A stretch of 64,000 nt of DNA from Nocardioides plantarum (GTDB lineage: Bacteria; Actinomycetota; Actinomycetes; Propionibacteriales; Nocardioidaceae), in contig NZ_VDMS01000001.1 of assembly GCF_006346395.1 (NCBI RefSeq), positions 1,426,001 to 1,490,000 on the forward strand, written 5' to 3'. The position numbers and the translations under genes were made by a program. Positions 15,437 to 25,660 of this stretch are shown here, piece by piece. The notes under the pieces are model-generated. The model did no database searches. It saw only the letters and a program-made list of their open reading frames with translations, and was not told the DNA's origin. Position 1 is the first letter of the stretch; each line of letters opens with the position of its first letter.

Positions 15437-16254
15437 TGAGCACCCCTGATGTGCAGGAGACCATTGCCGCGGTCCGCTCAGCGTGCCTGCAGTACGACGG
15501 CCACGACCCGCTCGACGAGGCCGTGGCGCTGGCGCTCAAGCACCACGGCACCGACGGTGCGTCGGTGGCGGTCGCCGACGGCGGGTTCGCGCTGGTGCGC
15601 CACGACGAGCTGACGCTCGCGGTCGCGCCGCAGGCGCGGCGCCGGGGCCTCGCCGGACGGCTGCTGACGGAGGTCGCGCCCGCCGCGCGGGCCTGGTCGC
15701 ACGGCGACCACCCGGGGGCTGCGGCCCTGGCTGCTCGCCGCGGCTGGCGTCGTACGAGGGATCTGTGGGTGATGCGCCGCCCGACCTCGATCCCGTTGCC
15801 CGAGCTCGTCGCGCCCGACGGCATCCGGGTGCGCGGCTATCGCGACGCCGACGCCGAGCAGGTGCTGGCGGTCAACGCGGCGGCGTTCGCCCACCACCCC
15901 GAGCAGGGGTCGCTCGACGCGACCGGCCTCGCCGAGCGGATGGCCGAGCCCTGGTGGGACCCCGCCGGCCTCGTCATCGCGGCCGACGCGGACGACCGGG
16001 TGCTGGCCTTCCACTGGACCAAGCAGCACGACGCGGCGCTCGGCGAGGTCTACGTCGTCGCCGTCGGACCTAACGCCCAGGGCCGCGGCCTGGGCCGGGT
16101 CGTCACGCTCGCCGGGCTCCACCACCTCGCGGGCCTCGGCGTCGCCGAGGTGCTGCTCTACGTCGAGTCCGACAACGCCCCCGCCGTGCGGCTCTACGGC
16201 TCGCTCGGCTTCGAGCACGCCGCGCGCGACACCCACGTGCAGTACTCCGCCTGA
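15436..16254 (+). CDS. mshD: Mycothiol synthase
   Basis: Two-GNAT-domain acetyltransferase of 272 residues. It performs the last step of mycothiol synthesis, moving acetyl from acetyl-CoA to the Cys amine of Cys-GlcN-Ins. The C-terminal domain has the acetyl-CoA loop VAVGPNAQGRGLGRVVTL (pattern Q-x-x-G-x-G) and the substrate segment HHPEQGSLDATGLAERMAEPWWDPAG typical of MshD. The N-terminal domain is more degenerate (VAPQARRRGLAGRLL). Its presence confirms an actinobacterial host. It is translationally coupled to the DsrE-like gene. Confidence 0.93.
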   Translation: MSTPDVQETIAAVRSACLQYDGHDPLDEAVALALKHHGTDGASVAVADGGFALVRHDELTLAVAPQARRRGLAGRLLTEVAPAARAWSHGDHPGAAALAARRGWRRTRDLWVMRRPTSIPLPELVAPDGIRVRGYRDADAEQVLAVNAAAFAHHPEQGSLDATGLAERMAEPWWDPAGLVIAADADDRVLAFHWTKQHDAALGEVYVVAVGPNAQGRGLGRVVTLAGLHHLAGLGVAEVLLYVESDNAPAVRLYGSLGFEHAARDTHVQYSA

Positions 16255-16289
16255 GTCGGGGCTCGCCTCCCCCTCCCTACTCACGGGCC

Positions 16290-16356
16290 GGGATAGTCCC
16301 TGACGTAAATCAAGGCCCGGGGCCGGAAACCCTTGATCTACGTCAGGGACTATCCC
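16290..16356. repeat. 67-bp inverted repeat, copy 2
   Basis: Same 26-base arms and 15-base spacer geometry as the copy at 13741, with one mismatch in the right arm (GATCTA instead of GATTTA). It lies between the convergent mshD and esterase genes. Confidence 0.94.
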
Positions 16357-16372
16357 GCCGGCCGGGGCAGCG

Positions 16373-17422
16373 TCAGGCGCCCAGACCCGCGCGCAGCGCC
16401 GCCGCGATCTCGTCGACCGCCGCCCGCGAGCGGCGCCCGACCCCCACGATGTTGAAGAACCCGTGGATCTGGTCGGGGAACCGCTTCAGCTCGACCGTCA
16501 CGCCCGCGTCGGCGAGCCGCCGGGCGTAGGCCTCGCCCTCGTCGCGCAGCGGGTCGAAGCCGGCGGTGGCGACGTACGCCGGCGCCAGCGCGTCGGCCAG
16601 GTCGGTCAGGTCGGCGTAGTGCGGCGAGGCGCGCGGGTCGCGGCGCGACTCGAGGTCGGGGGTGTAGCTCTCGGTGGCCAGGTCCATGAACCCGCTGGTG
16701 AGGTAGAACCCCTCGCCGAACAGCGCGAAGCTGCGGGTGTCCCGCTCGTAGTTGTCGGTCGCCGGGTAGACGAGCAGCTGGAAGGCCAGCGGCAGGCCCG
16801 CACGGGCGGCCTCGATCGCGACGACGGCCGCGAGGTTGCCGCCGGCCGAGTCACCGCCGACGGCGAGCCGGTCGGGGTCCGCGCCGAGGGTCGCGGCGTG
16901 CTCGACGACCCAGCGATAGGCCGCCACGGCGTCGTCGTACGCCGCGGGGAAGGGGTGCTCGGGGGCCAGCCGGTAGTCGACGGCGAGCACCCGCACACCG
17001 GCGGCCTCGGCCAGGACCCGGCACGACGCGTCGTGGCTGTCGAGGTCGCCGTAGATGAACCCGCCGCCGTGCAGGAAGACCAGCAGCGGGCTGCGCGCGG
17101 CCGCCCCGCGCGGCGTGTAGAGGCGGGCCGGCACTCCCCCGGCGGACAGGTCGCGTACGGCGCCGATCGGCTGGGTGCGTCCTGTCATCGCCGCCTGGTG
17201 CGTGATGGCCTCACGCCCCTGGACGACGGGCAGCGTCTCGGCCCCCGGGATCCGGGCCACGCGCTGCAGGCGCAGCATCAGCTGGGTCTCGGGGGCCAGG
17301 GTCTGCCCGTCGACCACCACGGGCCGGCCGGCGAGGGCCCGTTGGACCCGCTCGGGCAGGGCCATGGTGGCGCGGAGGAGCTCGGCCTCGGCGCGGCCAC
17401 GGACGGTGGCGAGGATGGTCAC
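16373..17422 (-). CDS. Alpha/beta hydrolase (hormone-sensitive-lipase family)
   Basis: Carboxylesterase-type hydrolase of 349 residues. The HSL-family oxyanion motif HGGGF (about residue 119) and the nucleophile elbow GDSAGG (about 193) are intact. The acid segment GFDPLRDEG and the His in FPDQIHGFF complete the triad. These cytoplasmic enzymes cleave short to medium acyl esters. The substrate is unknown. It converges with mshD and diverges from ppk1. ATG 17422 gives a normal family length with an N-terminal cap region. Confidence 0.9.
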   Translation of the reverse strand: MTILATVRGRAEAELLRATMALPERVQRALAGRPVVVDGQTLAPETQLMLRLQRVARIPGAETLPVVQGREAITHQAAMTGRTQPIGAVRDLSAGGVPARLYTPRGAAARSPLLVFLHGGGFIYGDLDSHDASCRVLAEAAGVRVLAVDYRLAPEHPFPAAYDDAVAAYRWVVEHAATLGADPDRLAVGGDSAGGNLAAVVAIEAARAGLPLAFQLLVYPATDNYERDTRSFALFGEGFYLTSGFMDLATESYTPDLESRRDPRASPHYADLTDLADALAPAYVATAGFDPLRDEGEAYARRLADAGVTVELKRFPDQIHGFFNIVGVGRRSRAAVDEIAAALRAGLGA

Positions 17423-17490
17423 GTCGGCAACCTACCGCCGGCGCGCGCCGGGTTTGCTCCGCGTTCACCGGTCGGTGACAGACTCGCCGC

Positions 17491-19677
17491 ATGTCGCTCG
17501 AGATCGTCCCGGACCCCGCACGCTCGGCGGCCAGCGCCACCGGCGTTCCCGACGAGGCCTACGAGGTCGACCTGCCCTACGTGCCCGACGCCGACCTGGT
17601 GGCCGCGGTGAAGAAGTTCGACAACCGGTTCCTCGACCGCGAGCTGTCGTGGCTGAAGTTCAACCAGCGGGTGCTCGAGCTCGCCGAGGACGAGTCGCTG
17701 CCCCTGCTGGAGCGCACCCGCTTCCTGGCCATCTTCACCAGCAACCTCGACGAGTTCTTCATGGTCCGCGTCGCCGGTCTCAAGCGACGCATCGCCGCCG
17801 GGCTCGCCGTACGCGCGGCGTCGGGGATGATGCCGCGCGAGGTCCTCGAGCAGATCTGGTCGACCACCCGCGAGCTCAGCGAGCGCCACGCCCACGTCTT
17901 CCGCGACACCCTGGTGCCGGCGCTGCGCGAGCACGAGATCGAGCTGGTCCGCTGGGACGACCTCGACGCGGAGGAGCAGAAGTCCTGCAAGAAGCTCTTC
18001 AAGAACCGGATCTTCCCGGTCCTCACCCCCCTCGCCGTCGACCCGGCGCACCCGTTCCCCTACATCTCCGGCCTCTCGCTCAACCTGGCCGTCGTCATCC
18101 GCAACCCCCAGACCGGCAAGGAGCACTTCGCCCGGGTCAAGGTGCCGCCGATCTTCGACCGCTTCGTCCCCCTGGGCGCGTCCGGTACGTCGGGGCGAGG
18201 CGCCCGGTTCGTGCCCCTCGAGGACGTCATCGGGGCCCACCTCAAGCGGCTCTTCCCCGGCATGGAGGTGCTCGAGGCCCACACCTTCCGGGTCACCCGC
18301 AACGAGGACCTCGAGGTCGAGGAGGACGACGCCGAGAACCTCCTCGCCGCCCTCGAGAAGGAGCTGCTGCGGCGCCGGTTCGGGCCGCCCGTGCGGCTCG
18401 AGGTCGAGGAGTCCATCTCCCAGGGCGTGCTCGACCTGCTCAAGGAGGAGCTCGGGGTCACCGGCGACGAGGTCTTCCGGCTGCCCGGCCCGCTCGACCT
18501 GCGCGGGCTGCACGGCATCGCCGACCTCAGCCACGAGGTGCTCAAGTACCCCGCGTTCGTCCCGACGACCCACGCCCGTCTGGCCGAGGTCGAGTCGGCC
18601 TCGCCGGTCGACGTCTTCAAGGCCGCGCGGCGCCACGACGTGCTCCTGCACCACCCCTACGACTCGTTCTCGACCTCGGTGCAGCGCTTCATCGAGCAGG
18701 CCGCCGCCGACCCGCACGTGCTGGCGATCAAGCAGACCCTCTACCGCACCTCCGGCGACAGCCCGATCATCGATGCCCTCATCGACGCGGCCGAGGCCGG
18801 CAAGCAGGTCCTGGTGATCGTCGAGATCAAGGCCCGCTTCGACGAGTCCGCCAACATCCGCTGGGCGCGCAAGCTCGAGCAGGCCGGCTGCCACGTCGTC
18901 TACGGGCTGGTGGGGCTCAAGACCCACTGCAAGCTCGCGATGGTCGTGCGCGACGAGCCCGAGGGCATCCGCCGCTACACCCACATCGGCACCGGCAACT
19001 ACAACTCCAAGACCGCGCGCCTCTACGAGGACCTCGGCCTGATCACCACCGACGAGTCCATCGGCGAGGACGTCGCCCACCTGTTCAACAACCTCAGCGG
19101 CTGGTCACGCAACGCCTCCTACGGCGAGCTCCTCGTCGCGCCCGACTCGGTGCGCGACGGGCTGGTCGCCCAGATCCACCGCGAGATCGCCCACCACGCC
19201 GCCGGCCGCGACTCGGGCATCCGGCTCAAGGCCAACTCGGTGGTCGACGAGGCCGTCATCGACGCGCTCTACCTCGCCTCCCAGGAGGGCGTGCAGGTCG
19301 AGCTGCTCGTGCGCGGCATCTGCGCCCTGCGCCCCGGCGTGCCCGGGCTGTCCGACCACATCACCGTGCGCTCGATCCTCGGGCGGTTCCTGGAGCACAG
19401 CCGGGTCTTCTGGTTCGCCAACGGCGGCGACCCCCAGGTCTGGATCGGCTCGGCCGACATGATGCACCGCAACCTCGACCGCCGCGTCGAGGTCCTGGTG
19501 CGCCTGCCCGACCCCGAGAGCGTCGCCGAGGTCGGCGGGCTGCTCGACCTGGCGTTCGCGCCGACCACCGACGCGTGGGACCTGGGCAGCGACGGCGAGT
19601 GGACCCGCACCCACGGCGAGGTCCACCTGCAGGAGCGGCTCATCGAGCGCCAGCGGCGGCGGCGTACGACGTCCTGA
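17491..19677 (+). CDS. ppk1: Polyphosphate kinase 1
   Basis: Enzyme of 728 residues that reversibly polymerises the terminal phosphate of ATP into polyphosphate. The N-terminal domain holds [23 protein letters not shown]. The catalytic half has the phospho-His region [31 protein letters not shown] and the second conserved stretch [19 protein letters not shown]. Length and motifs are complete. It opens the phosphate island Ppk1, DUF47 protein, PiT carrier. A single PHO-type half site (GTTCACC at 17463) lies in the short upstream region, too little to claim PhoP control. Confidence 0.96.
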   Translation: MSLEIVPDPARSAASATGVPDEAYEVDLPYVPDADLVAAVKKFDNRFLDRELSWLKFNQRVLELAEDESLPLLERTRFLAIFTSNLDEFFMVRVAGLKRRIAAGLAVRAASGMMPREVLEQIWSTTRELSERHAHVFRDTLVPALREHEIELVRWDDLDAEEQKSCKKLFKNRIFPVLTPLAVDPAHPFPYISGLSLNLAVVIRNPQTGKEHFARVKVPPIFDRFVPLGASGTSGRGARFVPLEDVIGAHLKRLFPGMEVLEAHTFRVTRNEDLEVEEDDAENLLAALEKELLRRRFGPPVRLEVEESISQGVLDLLKEELGVTGDEVFRLPGPLDLRGLHGIADLSHEVLKYPAFVPTTHARLAEVESASPVDVFKAARRHDVLLHHPYDSFSTSVQRFIEQAAADPHVLAIKQTLYRTSGDSPIIDALIDAAEAGKQVLVIVEIKARFDESANIRWARKLEQAGCHVVYGLVGLKTHCKLAMVVRDEPEGIRRYTHIGTGNYNSKTARLYEDLGLITTDESIGEDVAHLFNNLSGWSRNASYGELLVAPDSVRDGLVAQIHREIAHHAAGRDSGIRLKANSVVDEAVIDALYLASQEGVQVELLVRGICALRPGVPGLSDHITVRSILGRFLEHSRVFWFANGGDPQVWIGSADMMHRNLDRRVEVLVRLPDPESVAEVGGLLDLAFAPTTDAWDLGSDGEWTRTHGEVHLQERLIERQRRRRTTS

Positions 19678-19751
19678 CCGGGGAGTTGCCCACCCACGGC
19701 ACCCACCCCCTACGCTGGTCGACGTTTGCCTCCACCTCACCAGGAGTTCAC

Positions 19752-20369
19752 GTGGGTCTGCGCTTCCGTCCGGTCGACACGGCGTTCTACGACCTCTTCA
19801 CCGAGCAGGCCCAGCACTTCGTGACCGGTGCCGGGCTCCTCGCGGAGATGCTCGCTGAGACGTCCGACAAAGCCGACGTCGCGGCGCGCATGCGTGCCGC
19901 CGAGCACGACGCCGACGAAACGACCCACGCCCTCGTGCGCCGGGTCAACAGCACCTTCGTGACGCCGTTCGACCGCGAGGACATCTACGCCCTGGCCTCC
20001 GGGCTCGACGACGTGATGGACGAGATGGACGAGGTCGTCGACCTGATCCTGCTCTACGAGGTCAAGGTGCTCCCCGCCGAGCTCTCCCAGCAGGTCGAGG
20101 TGCTCCAGCGGTGCGCCGAGCTGACCGCCGAGTGGATGCCCAAGCTGCAGTCCCCGCAAGCGCTCGAGGAGTACTGGATCGAGATCAACCGCCTCGAGAA
20201 CGCCGGCGACAAGAACCACCGCCGCACCCTGGCGCTGCTGTTCTCCGGCGAGTACAAGACGCTCGAGGTCCTCAAGCTCAAGGACGTGGTCGAGTCGCTC
20301 GAGCGCGCGGTCGACTCGTTCGAGAAGGTCGCCAACATCGTGGAGCAGATCGCCGTCAAGGAGAGCTGA
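19752..20369 (+). CDS. DUF47/PhoU-like regulator of the PiT carrier
   Basis: All-helical protein of 205 residues of the DUF47 family, distantly PhoU-like. It carries AAEHDADETTHALVRRVNSTFVTPFDREDIYALASGLDDVMDEMDEVVDLI, including the E-x-x-x-D metal-cluster pattern of PhoU proteins. DUF47 genes are constantly paired with PiT carriers and are thought to regulate them. The stop lies 4 bases before the carrier start. The start is GTG 19752. Confidence 0.9.
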   Translation: MGLRFRPVDTAFYDLFTEQAQHFVTGAGLLAEMLAETSDKADVAARMRAAEHDADETTHALVRRVNSTFVTPFDREDIYALASGLDDVMDEMDEVVDLILLYEVKVLPAELSQQVEVLQRCAELTAEWMPKLQSPQALEEYWIEINRLENAGDKNHRRTLALLFSGEYKTLEVLKLKDVVESLERAVDSFEKVANIVEQIAVKES

Positions 20370-20373
20370 CCAC

Positions 20374-21378
20374 GTGTCCCTCACCCTGGCGATCGTCATC
20401 GCCGTCGTCGTCATCGCGCTCGCGTTCGACTACACCAACGGCTTCCACGACGCCGCCAACGCGATCGCCACCTCGGTCTCCACGCGCGCCCTGACCCCCC
20501 GCGTCGCCCTGACCCTCGCCGCGGTCATGAACTTCGTGGGCGCCCTCCTCGGCCAGGAGATCGCCAACACGGTCAGGGACGTGATCTCACCAGGCGACGG
20601 CAACCAGGGCCTGATCATCGTGATGTCGGGCCTGCTCGGCGCCATCACCTGGAACCTCATCACCTGGTGGTTCGGCCTGCCGTCGTCCTCCTCGCACGCG
20701 CTGATCGGCGGGCTCGTCGGCGCGGCCATCGGCGGCGGCGCCGACGTCGACTGGGCCAAGATCGTCGAGAAGGTCCTCATCCCGATGGTCCTGTCGCCGC
20801 TGTTCGGCTTCGCCGCGGCGTTCGTCGTGATGCTGTCGATCATGTGGATCTTCCGGCGCCGCAACCCCCACAAGGTGATGCGCGGCTTCCGGATGATGCA
20901 GACCGTCTCGGCCGCCGCGCTCGCCCTGGGCCACGGCCTGCAGGACGCCCAGAAGACGATGGGCGTCATCTTCCTGGCCCTGCTCACCGGCGGCTACGCC
21001 TCCGCCGGCGACGACCTCCCCCTGTGGGTCGTCATCGCCGCCGCCTCGGCCATCTCCGCCGGCACGTACGCCGGGGGCTGGCGCATCATGCGCACCCTCG
21101 GCCGCAAGATCATCGACCTCGACCCGGCCCGCGGATTCTCCGCCGAGGCCGTCGGCGCGAGCGTCCTCTACACGACGGCGTTCGTCTTCCACGCCCCCAT
21201 CTCCACCACCCACACCATCACCTCGGCTGTGATGGGCGCCGGCGCCACCAAGCGCTTCTCCGCCGTACGGTGGGGCGTCGCCCGCAGCATCCTCGCCGCC
21301 TGGATCCTCACCTTCCCGATGGCCGGCATCGTCGCCTGGCTCTGCTACGAGGTGCTCACCGTCCTCATCCCGGTGTGA
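20374..21378 (+). CDS. pit: Low-affinity inorganic phosphate transporter, PiT family
   Basis: Membrane carrier of 334 residues with about ten helices. It symports metal-phosphate or phosphate with protons or sodium. The PiT signature DYTNGFHDAANAIATSVSTRAL is at the N-terminus and its repeat GASVLYTTAFVFHAPISTTHTITSAVMGAG is in the second half. Start GTG 20374. It is the last gene of the ppk1-side operon; the 67-bp inverted repeat follows its stop and may end the transcript. Confidence 0.94.
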   Translation: MSLTLAIVIAVVVIALAFDYTNGFHDAANAIATSVSTRALTPRVALTLAAVMNFVGALLGQEIANTVRDVISPGDGNQGLIIVMSGLLGAITWNLITWWFGLPSSSSHALIGGLVGAAIGGGADVDWAKIVEKVLIPMVLSPLFGFAAAFVVMLSIMWIFRRRNPHKVMRGFRMMQTVSAAALALGHGLQDAQKTMGVIFLALLTGGYASAGDDLPLWVVIAAASAISAGTYAGGWRIMRTLGRKIIDLDPARGFSAEAVGASVLYTTAFVFHAPISTTHTITSAVMGAGATKRFSAVRWGVARSILAAWILTFPMAGIVAWLCYEVLTVLIPV

Positions 21379-21394
21379 CGTCGGCTCGGGGCGC

Positions 21395-21461
21395 GGGATA
21401 GTCCCTGACGTAAATCAAGGGTCTGGGCGCAGCGGCCTTGATTTACGTCAGGGACTATCCC
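21395..21461. repeat. 67-bp inverted repeat, copy 3
   Basis: Perfect 26-base arms with a 15-base spacer, as in the copy at 13741. It lies 17 bases after the PiT stop and 12 bases from the stop of the convergent nuclease-fold gene. It forms the left border of a 1.3-kb unit whose right border is the fourth copy. Confidence 0.95.
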
Positions 21462-21472
21462 GACGACGACGT

Positions 21473-22516
21473 TCAGGACGCCCGATAGCGCAAGAACCTG
21501 GCCCGCTGGTCGGGGGTCAGGGCCCGCCGCTGGTCGACGGTCGTGGTCGGCACCCACCACCTGGGCGGGGTCACGGTCCACCGGCGATCCGCCGCGGGGC
21601 TTCGCTCGGCTCGGCGGTAGGCGTCGGCGAGTCGAGCGACGAAGGCGCCGGGAGCGTGCCGATCGTCAGCCACCATCGTGACCACCTCGACGCCGTGGGC
21701 CCGGAGCACGCCCTCCCGTCGTACGTCGCCGGCCCGGACCGCCCGGTCGAGGTGGACCGCGCCCTCGTACTCCCCCGCCACGCCCGCCACGGGGTCGAAC
21801 ACGTCGGGGGTCGCCACGTGGCGACCGGACAGGTCGAACAACGGCGCGTTGCACAGCGGCATGGGCCGACCTGCGTCGAGGACCCAGGTCATCACGAGGT
21901 CGAGCTCCGGGGGCGACCAGCAGTTCTCGGTCGCCAGGGGCACCGCAGCCCGCGCCTGCGGAACGCCGGTCAGGGCGTTCTGACCGGGGGTGAGGAACTC
22001 GCTCATCTCCTCGATCGACACGATGTCGTCGTACGCCGCCATCGACAGCTCACGGGCGGCGGCTCGCGTCGACGGTGCGTAGCGCATCAGGTAGGAGACC
22101 GCCACGCGCGGGTCGACCATCCGAACGCCGTCGACCTCACCTCGAAGCTCGACGTGCACGGCCTCGCCGGACAGGAACAGGCCGTCGCGCGGGCGGATGT
22201 CGTGGGTGCTGATGACGATCTCGACGGGCCGTGGCATCCCGTGGGGGTCGATCCCGGTGAACCATCGCGCACGGCGCCAGTGCAGGGCTGCCCACCCGGT
22301 GATGGCGTGGCCGCCGATCATCACCATCGACGCCTCGACGATGCGCTGGGGAGTCGACTGCTCGACCCAGGCCGGGAGGTAGAGGCCACGCGACGTACGA
22401 CGAACGTGCTTGCCCTGGGACTGCGACCGCGTCGGACCCGTCTCACCGCTCGGGTCGAGCCGGCCCGGGCGGTAGAGCCCGGGACGCGCGGGATGCCACG
22501 GCTCCGGTGCGAACAC
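21473..22516 (-). CDS. Actinobacterial nuclease-fold protein (AbiEi/DUF559-like layout)
   Basis: Protein of about 347 residues. The N-terminal half resembles the AbiEi-like pattern (VRRTSRGLYLPAW, then GHAITGWAALHWRRARWF). The C-terminal half has a restriction-endonuclease-like segment PDVFDPVAGVAGEYEGAVHLDRAVRAGDVRREGVLRAHG, consistent with a DUF559/Vsr-type fold, with D, E and D as candidate catalytic residues. Many such paralogues are scattered in Nocardioides-type genomes; biochemistry is lacking. GTG 22516 is chosen; the longer frame starts inside an inverted repeat. It interrupts the phosphate island and has a 67-bp inverted repeat on each side. Confidence 0.65.
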   Translation of the reverse strand: MFAPEPWHPARPGLYRPGRLDPSGETGPTRSQSQGKHVRRTSRGLYLPAWVEQSTPQRIVEASMVMIGGHAITGWAALHWRRARWFTGIDPHGMPRPVEIVISTHDIRPRDGLFLSGEAVHVELRGEVDGVRMVDPRVAVSYLMRYAPSTRAAARELSMAAYDDIVSIEEMSEFLTPGQNALTGVPQARAAVPLATENCWSPPELDLVMTWVLDAGRPMPLCNAPLFDLSGRHVATPDVFDPVAGVAGEYEGAVHLDRAVRAGDVRREGVLRAHGVEVVTMVADDRHAPGAFVARLADAYRRAERSPAADRRWTVTPPRWWVPTTTVDQRRALTPDQRARFLRYRAS

Positions 22517-22615
22517 CCGCCCACTATCGGACGGATCGTCGACCGCGCGTTCCGTTCTCCACAGGCCCCGTCGTACGGCGTCCGGCCCGGGCCCCCTCGG
22601 GCGCGCGCCAGCGGC

Positions 22616-22682
22616 GCGATAGTCCCTGACGTAAATCAAGGGATCCGGCCGCGGCGCCTTGATTTACGTCAGGGACTATCCC
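22616..22682. repeat. 67-bp inverted repeat, copy 4
   Basis: Same geometry as the other copies, with one mismatch in the left arm (GCGATAG in place of GGGATAG). It lies upstream of the nuclease-fold gene and downstream of pstB, so it is the one copy not between convergent stops. Confidence 0.94.
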
Positions 22683-22690
22683 GACGACCG

Positions 22691-22770
22691 ACCCGGACCG
22701 ACCCGGAACGGCCCGGAACGGCCCGGAACGGCCCGGAACGGCCCGGAACGGCCCGGAACGGCCCGGAACG
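22691..22770. repeat. Eight tandem copies of a 10-bp unit
   Basis: Units of GCCCGGAACG repeat every 10 bases: six exact copies from 22711 to 22770, preceded by two variants (ACCCGGACCG, ACCCGGAACG). The array lies directly between inverted repeat copy 4 and the pstB stop. It encodes nothing obvious and is likely length-variable. Confidence 0.93.
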
Positions 22771-22778
22771 GCAGAGGC

Positions 22779-23558
<780 letters not shown>

Positions 23559-23576
23559 GGTGTCTTTCCCTGCTTC

Positions 23577-24647
23577 CTAGTTGCCCGTCTTGGGGGCGTA
23601 GAACCTGCCGATGACCCGAGCCACGAGGTTGAGGACGAGCACGATCACGATGAGCACCAGCGCAGCACCCCACGCGAGCGGGATCGTCTCCTGGTCGGAG
23701 TTGAACGAGAAGATCTGCACCGGCAGCGTGGTCATCGCGCCGTCGAACGGGTTGGTGTTGGTCTTGGCGGCCAGACCGGCGATCAGCAGCAGCGGCGCCG
23801 TCTCGCCGATCACGCGGGCGATGGCCAGCGTGACACCGGTGATGATGCCGCCGAGCGTCGTCGGGAGGACGACCTTGACGATGGTGCGCCACTTCGGCGT
23901 GCCCAGGGCGTACGCCGCCTCGCGCAGCTCGTCGGGGACCAGCCGGAGCATCTCCTCGGTGGCCCTGACCACGATCGGGATCATCAGCAGCGACAGGGCG
24001 ACCGAGCCGCCGACGCCGCCCTGGAAGTCGGCGCCGAAGAGCAGCGTGAAGAGCGCGAAGGCGAACAGGCCGGCGACGATCGAGGGGATGCCGGTCATCA
24101 CGTCGACCAGGAAGGTGACGACGCGGGCCAGGCGGTTGCCCTTGCCGTACTCGACGAGGTAGATCGCGGCGAGCACCCCGATCGGGATCGAGATGATGGC
24201 CGCACCCACGGTGATGATCAGCGTGCCCATGATGGCGTGGTAGATGCCGGGCGGCTGGTCGAGCTGGGTGGCGAACAGCGAGTAGGTGAGGAACTCGGTG
24301 TTGATCACGCCACGGCCGCGGTCGACGACCGTGTAGATCAGCGACACCAGCGGCACCATCGCGACCACGAAGGTCGACCAGATCAGCCCGGTCATCATCC
24401 GGTCGGTGGCGCCGCGGCGTCCCTCGACGGCGAGCGACCACGCCGGGAGGACGACCAGGTAGACCAGGCCGCCGACGATCGCGGAGCCGACCAGCGGCCA
24501 CGACATGATCTGCCAGCAGAACAGGGCGATCGCGATCGCGATGACCCCCACCAGGAGCGGCGCCTGCCGCGGCAGCTTGGCCGCGGTGATCGACATCGAG
24601 GCGCGGGGCTCCTCGGCGACGGGAGCCTTGGAGAGATCGGTGCTCAT
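23577..24647 (-). CDS. pstA: Phosphate ABC transporter permease PstA
   Basis: Membrane permease of 356 residues with an unusually long N-terminal region containing about three helices before the conserved core. The permease coupling loop is EEMLRLVPDELREAAYALGTPKWRTIVKVVLPTTLGGIITG (E-A-A-x-A-L-G pattern). ATG 24647 overlaps the pstC stop (ATGA), so the pair is coupled. The longer open frame to 25202 is antisense-like read-through and is rejected. Confidence 0.95.
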   Translation of the reverse strand: MSTDLSKAPVAEEPRASMSITAAKLPRQAPLLVGVIAIAIALFCWQIMSWPLVGSAIVGGLVYLVVLPAWSLAVEGRRGATDRMMTGLIWSTFVVAMVPLVSLIYTVVDRGRGVINTEFLTYSLFATQLDQPPGIYHAIMGTLIITVGAAIISIPIGVLAAIYLVEYGKGNRLARVVTFLVDVMTGIPSIVAGLFAFALFTLLFGADFQGGVGGSVALSLLMIPIVVRATEEMLRLVPDELREAAYALGTPKWRTIVKVVLPTTLGGIITGVTLAIARVIGETAPLLLIAGLAAKTNTNPFDGAMTTLPVQIFSFNSDQETIPLAWGAALVLIVIVLVLNLVARVIGRFYAPKTGN

Positions 24648-25603
24648 CAGCGCGCCATCTTCCGCTCGGAGCGGCCGACGATCCAGCGGGCCGCGAAGTT
24701 GACGATGAAGGTGAGGAGGAAGAGCACGAGACCGGTCGCGATCAGCACCGAGAGCAGCTCGTCGGAGCGCTCCTTGTACTTGCTGGCGATGTTGGCCGCG
24801 ATCGAGGAGTTGCCGGGCCCGAGCAGGTCGAGGTTGAAGCCACCGAGCGAGAGCACCATGGCCACGGCCATCGTCTCGCCGAGCGCGCGCCCCAGGCCGA
24901 GCATGGTGGCCGACACCATGCCGGAGCGGCCGTAGGGGAAGACGGTGAGCCGCATCATCTCCCAGCGCGTGGCGCCCAGGGCGAGCGCCGCCTCCTGGTT
25001 GAGGCGCGGGGTGCGCGAGAAGACCTCGCGGGTGATCGCGGTGATGATCGGCAGGATCATGATCGCCAGGACGACTCCGGCGGTCAGGATCGTGCGACCG
25101 CTCCGGGAGACGTCGCCGTCGAAGATCGGGAGCCACGAGAAGTAGTCGTTGAGGAAGGTGAAGACCGGGACCATCTGCGGCGCCAGGACGATGACGCCCC
25201 ACAGGCCGAACACGACGCTGGGTACGGCGGCGAGCAGGTCGATCAGGTAGGCCACCGGCACCGCGATCCAGCGGGGTGCGTAGTGGCTGATCACCAGCGC
25301 GATGCCCCAGGCCAGCGGGACGGCGACGATCAGCGCGATGACCGAGGCGATCAGGGTGCCACCGAGCAGCGGGGCGACGTAGCCGACGAAGTTGTCGGAC
25401 CGCGGGGCGTAGACCTCGGCTGCCTGGGTGAAGCCGGGCGCCCCCTTGACGAACAGGAAGACGAAGACGCTCGCGAGGGCGAGCAGGATGATCAGGCTCG
25501 CCCCGAGCGTCAGCCCGGCGAAGATCCGGTCCCCGAGGCTGGTGACCTTGCGGGGTGCGGCTTCCTTGGCCGGAGGCCGTTCCTTGGTGGTGGTGGTGCT
25601 CAC
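24647..25603 (-). CDS. pstC: Phosphate ABC transporter permease PstC
   Basis: Membrane permease of 318 residues with six helices. The coupling motif is LNQEAALALGATRWEMMRLTVFPYGRSGMVSATMLGLGRALGETMAV, characteristic of PstC. It forms the channel with PstA. A hairpin precedes it in the pstS-pstC gap, which probably sets a higher level of PstS than of the membrane parts. Confidence 0.95.
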   Translation of the reverse strand: MSTTTTKERPPAKEAAPRKVTSLGDRIFAGLTLGASLIILLALASVFVFLFVKGAPGFTQAAEVYAPRSDNFVGYVAPLLGGTLIASVIALIVAVPLAWGIALVISHYAPRWIAVPVAYLIDLLAAVPSVVFGLWGVIVLAPQMVPVFTFLNDYFSWLPIFDGDVSRSGRTILTAGVVLAIMILPIITAITREVFSRTPRLNQEAALALGATRWEMMRLTVFPYGRSGMVSATMLGLGRALGETMAVAMVLSLGGFNLDLLGPGNSSIAANIASKYKERSDELLSVLIATGLVLFLLTFIVNFAARWIVGRSERKMAR

Positions 25604-25660
25604 TGAGCAGTCCTTCGCGGGCGTGATGTGAAGCAGGCGGGACGAATCATGCCGGGAACG

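Noticed and set aside
17455..17490. PHO box before ppk1
   Set aside because: Only one GTTCACC unit is present and the second half is not a direct repeat at 11 bases, so PhoP binding is not supported.
21473..22639. TTG start inside the inverted repeat for the nuclease-fold gene
   Set aside because: The extension only translates the repeat and spacer DNA; an internal GTG at 22516 gives a reasonable protein.
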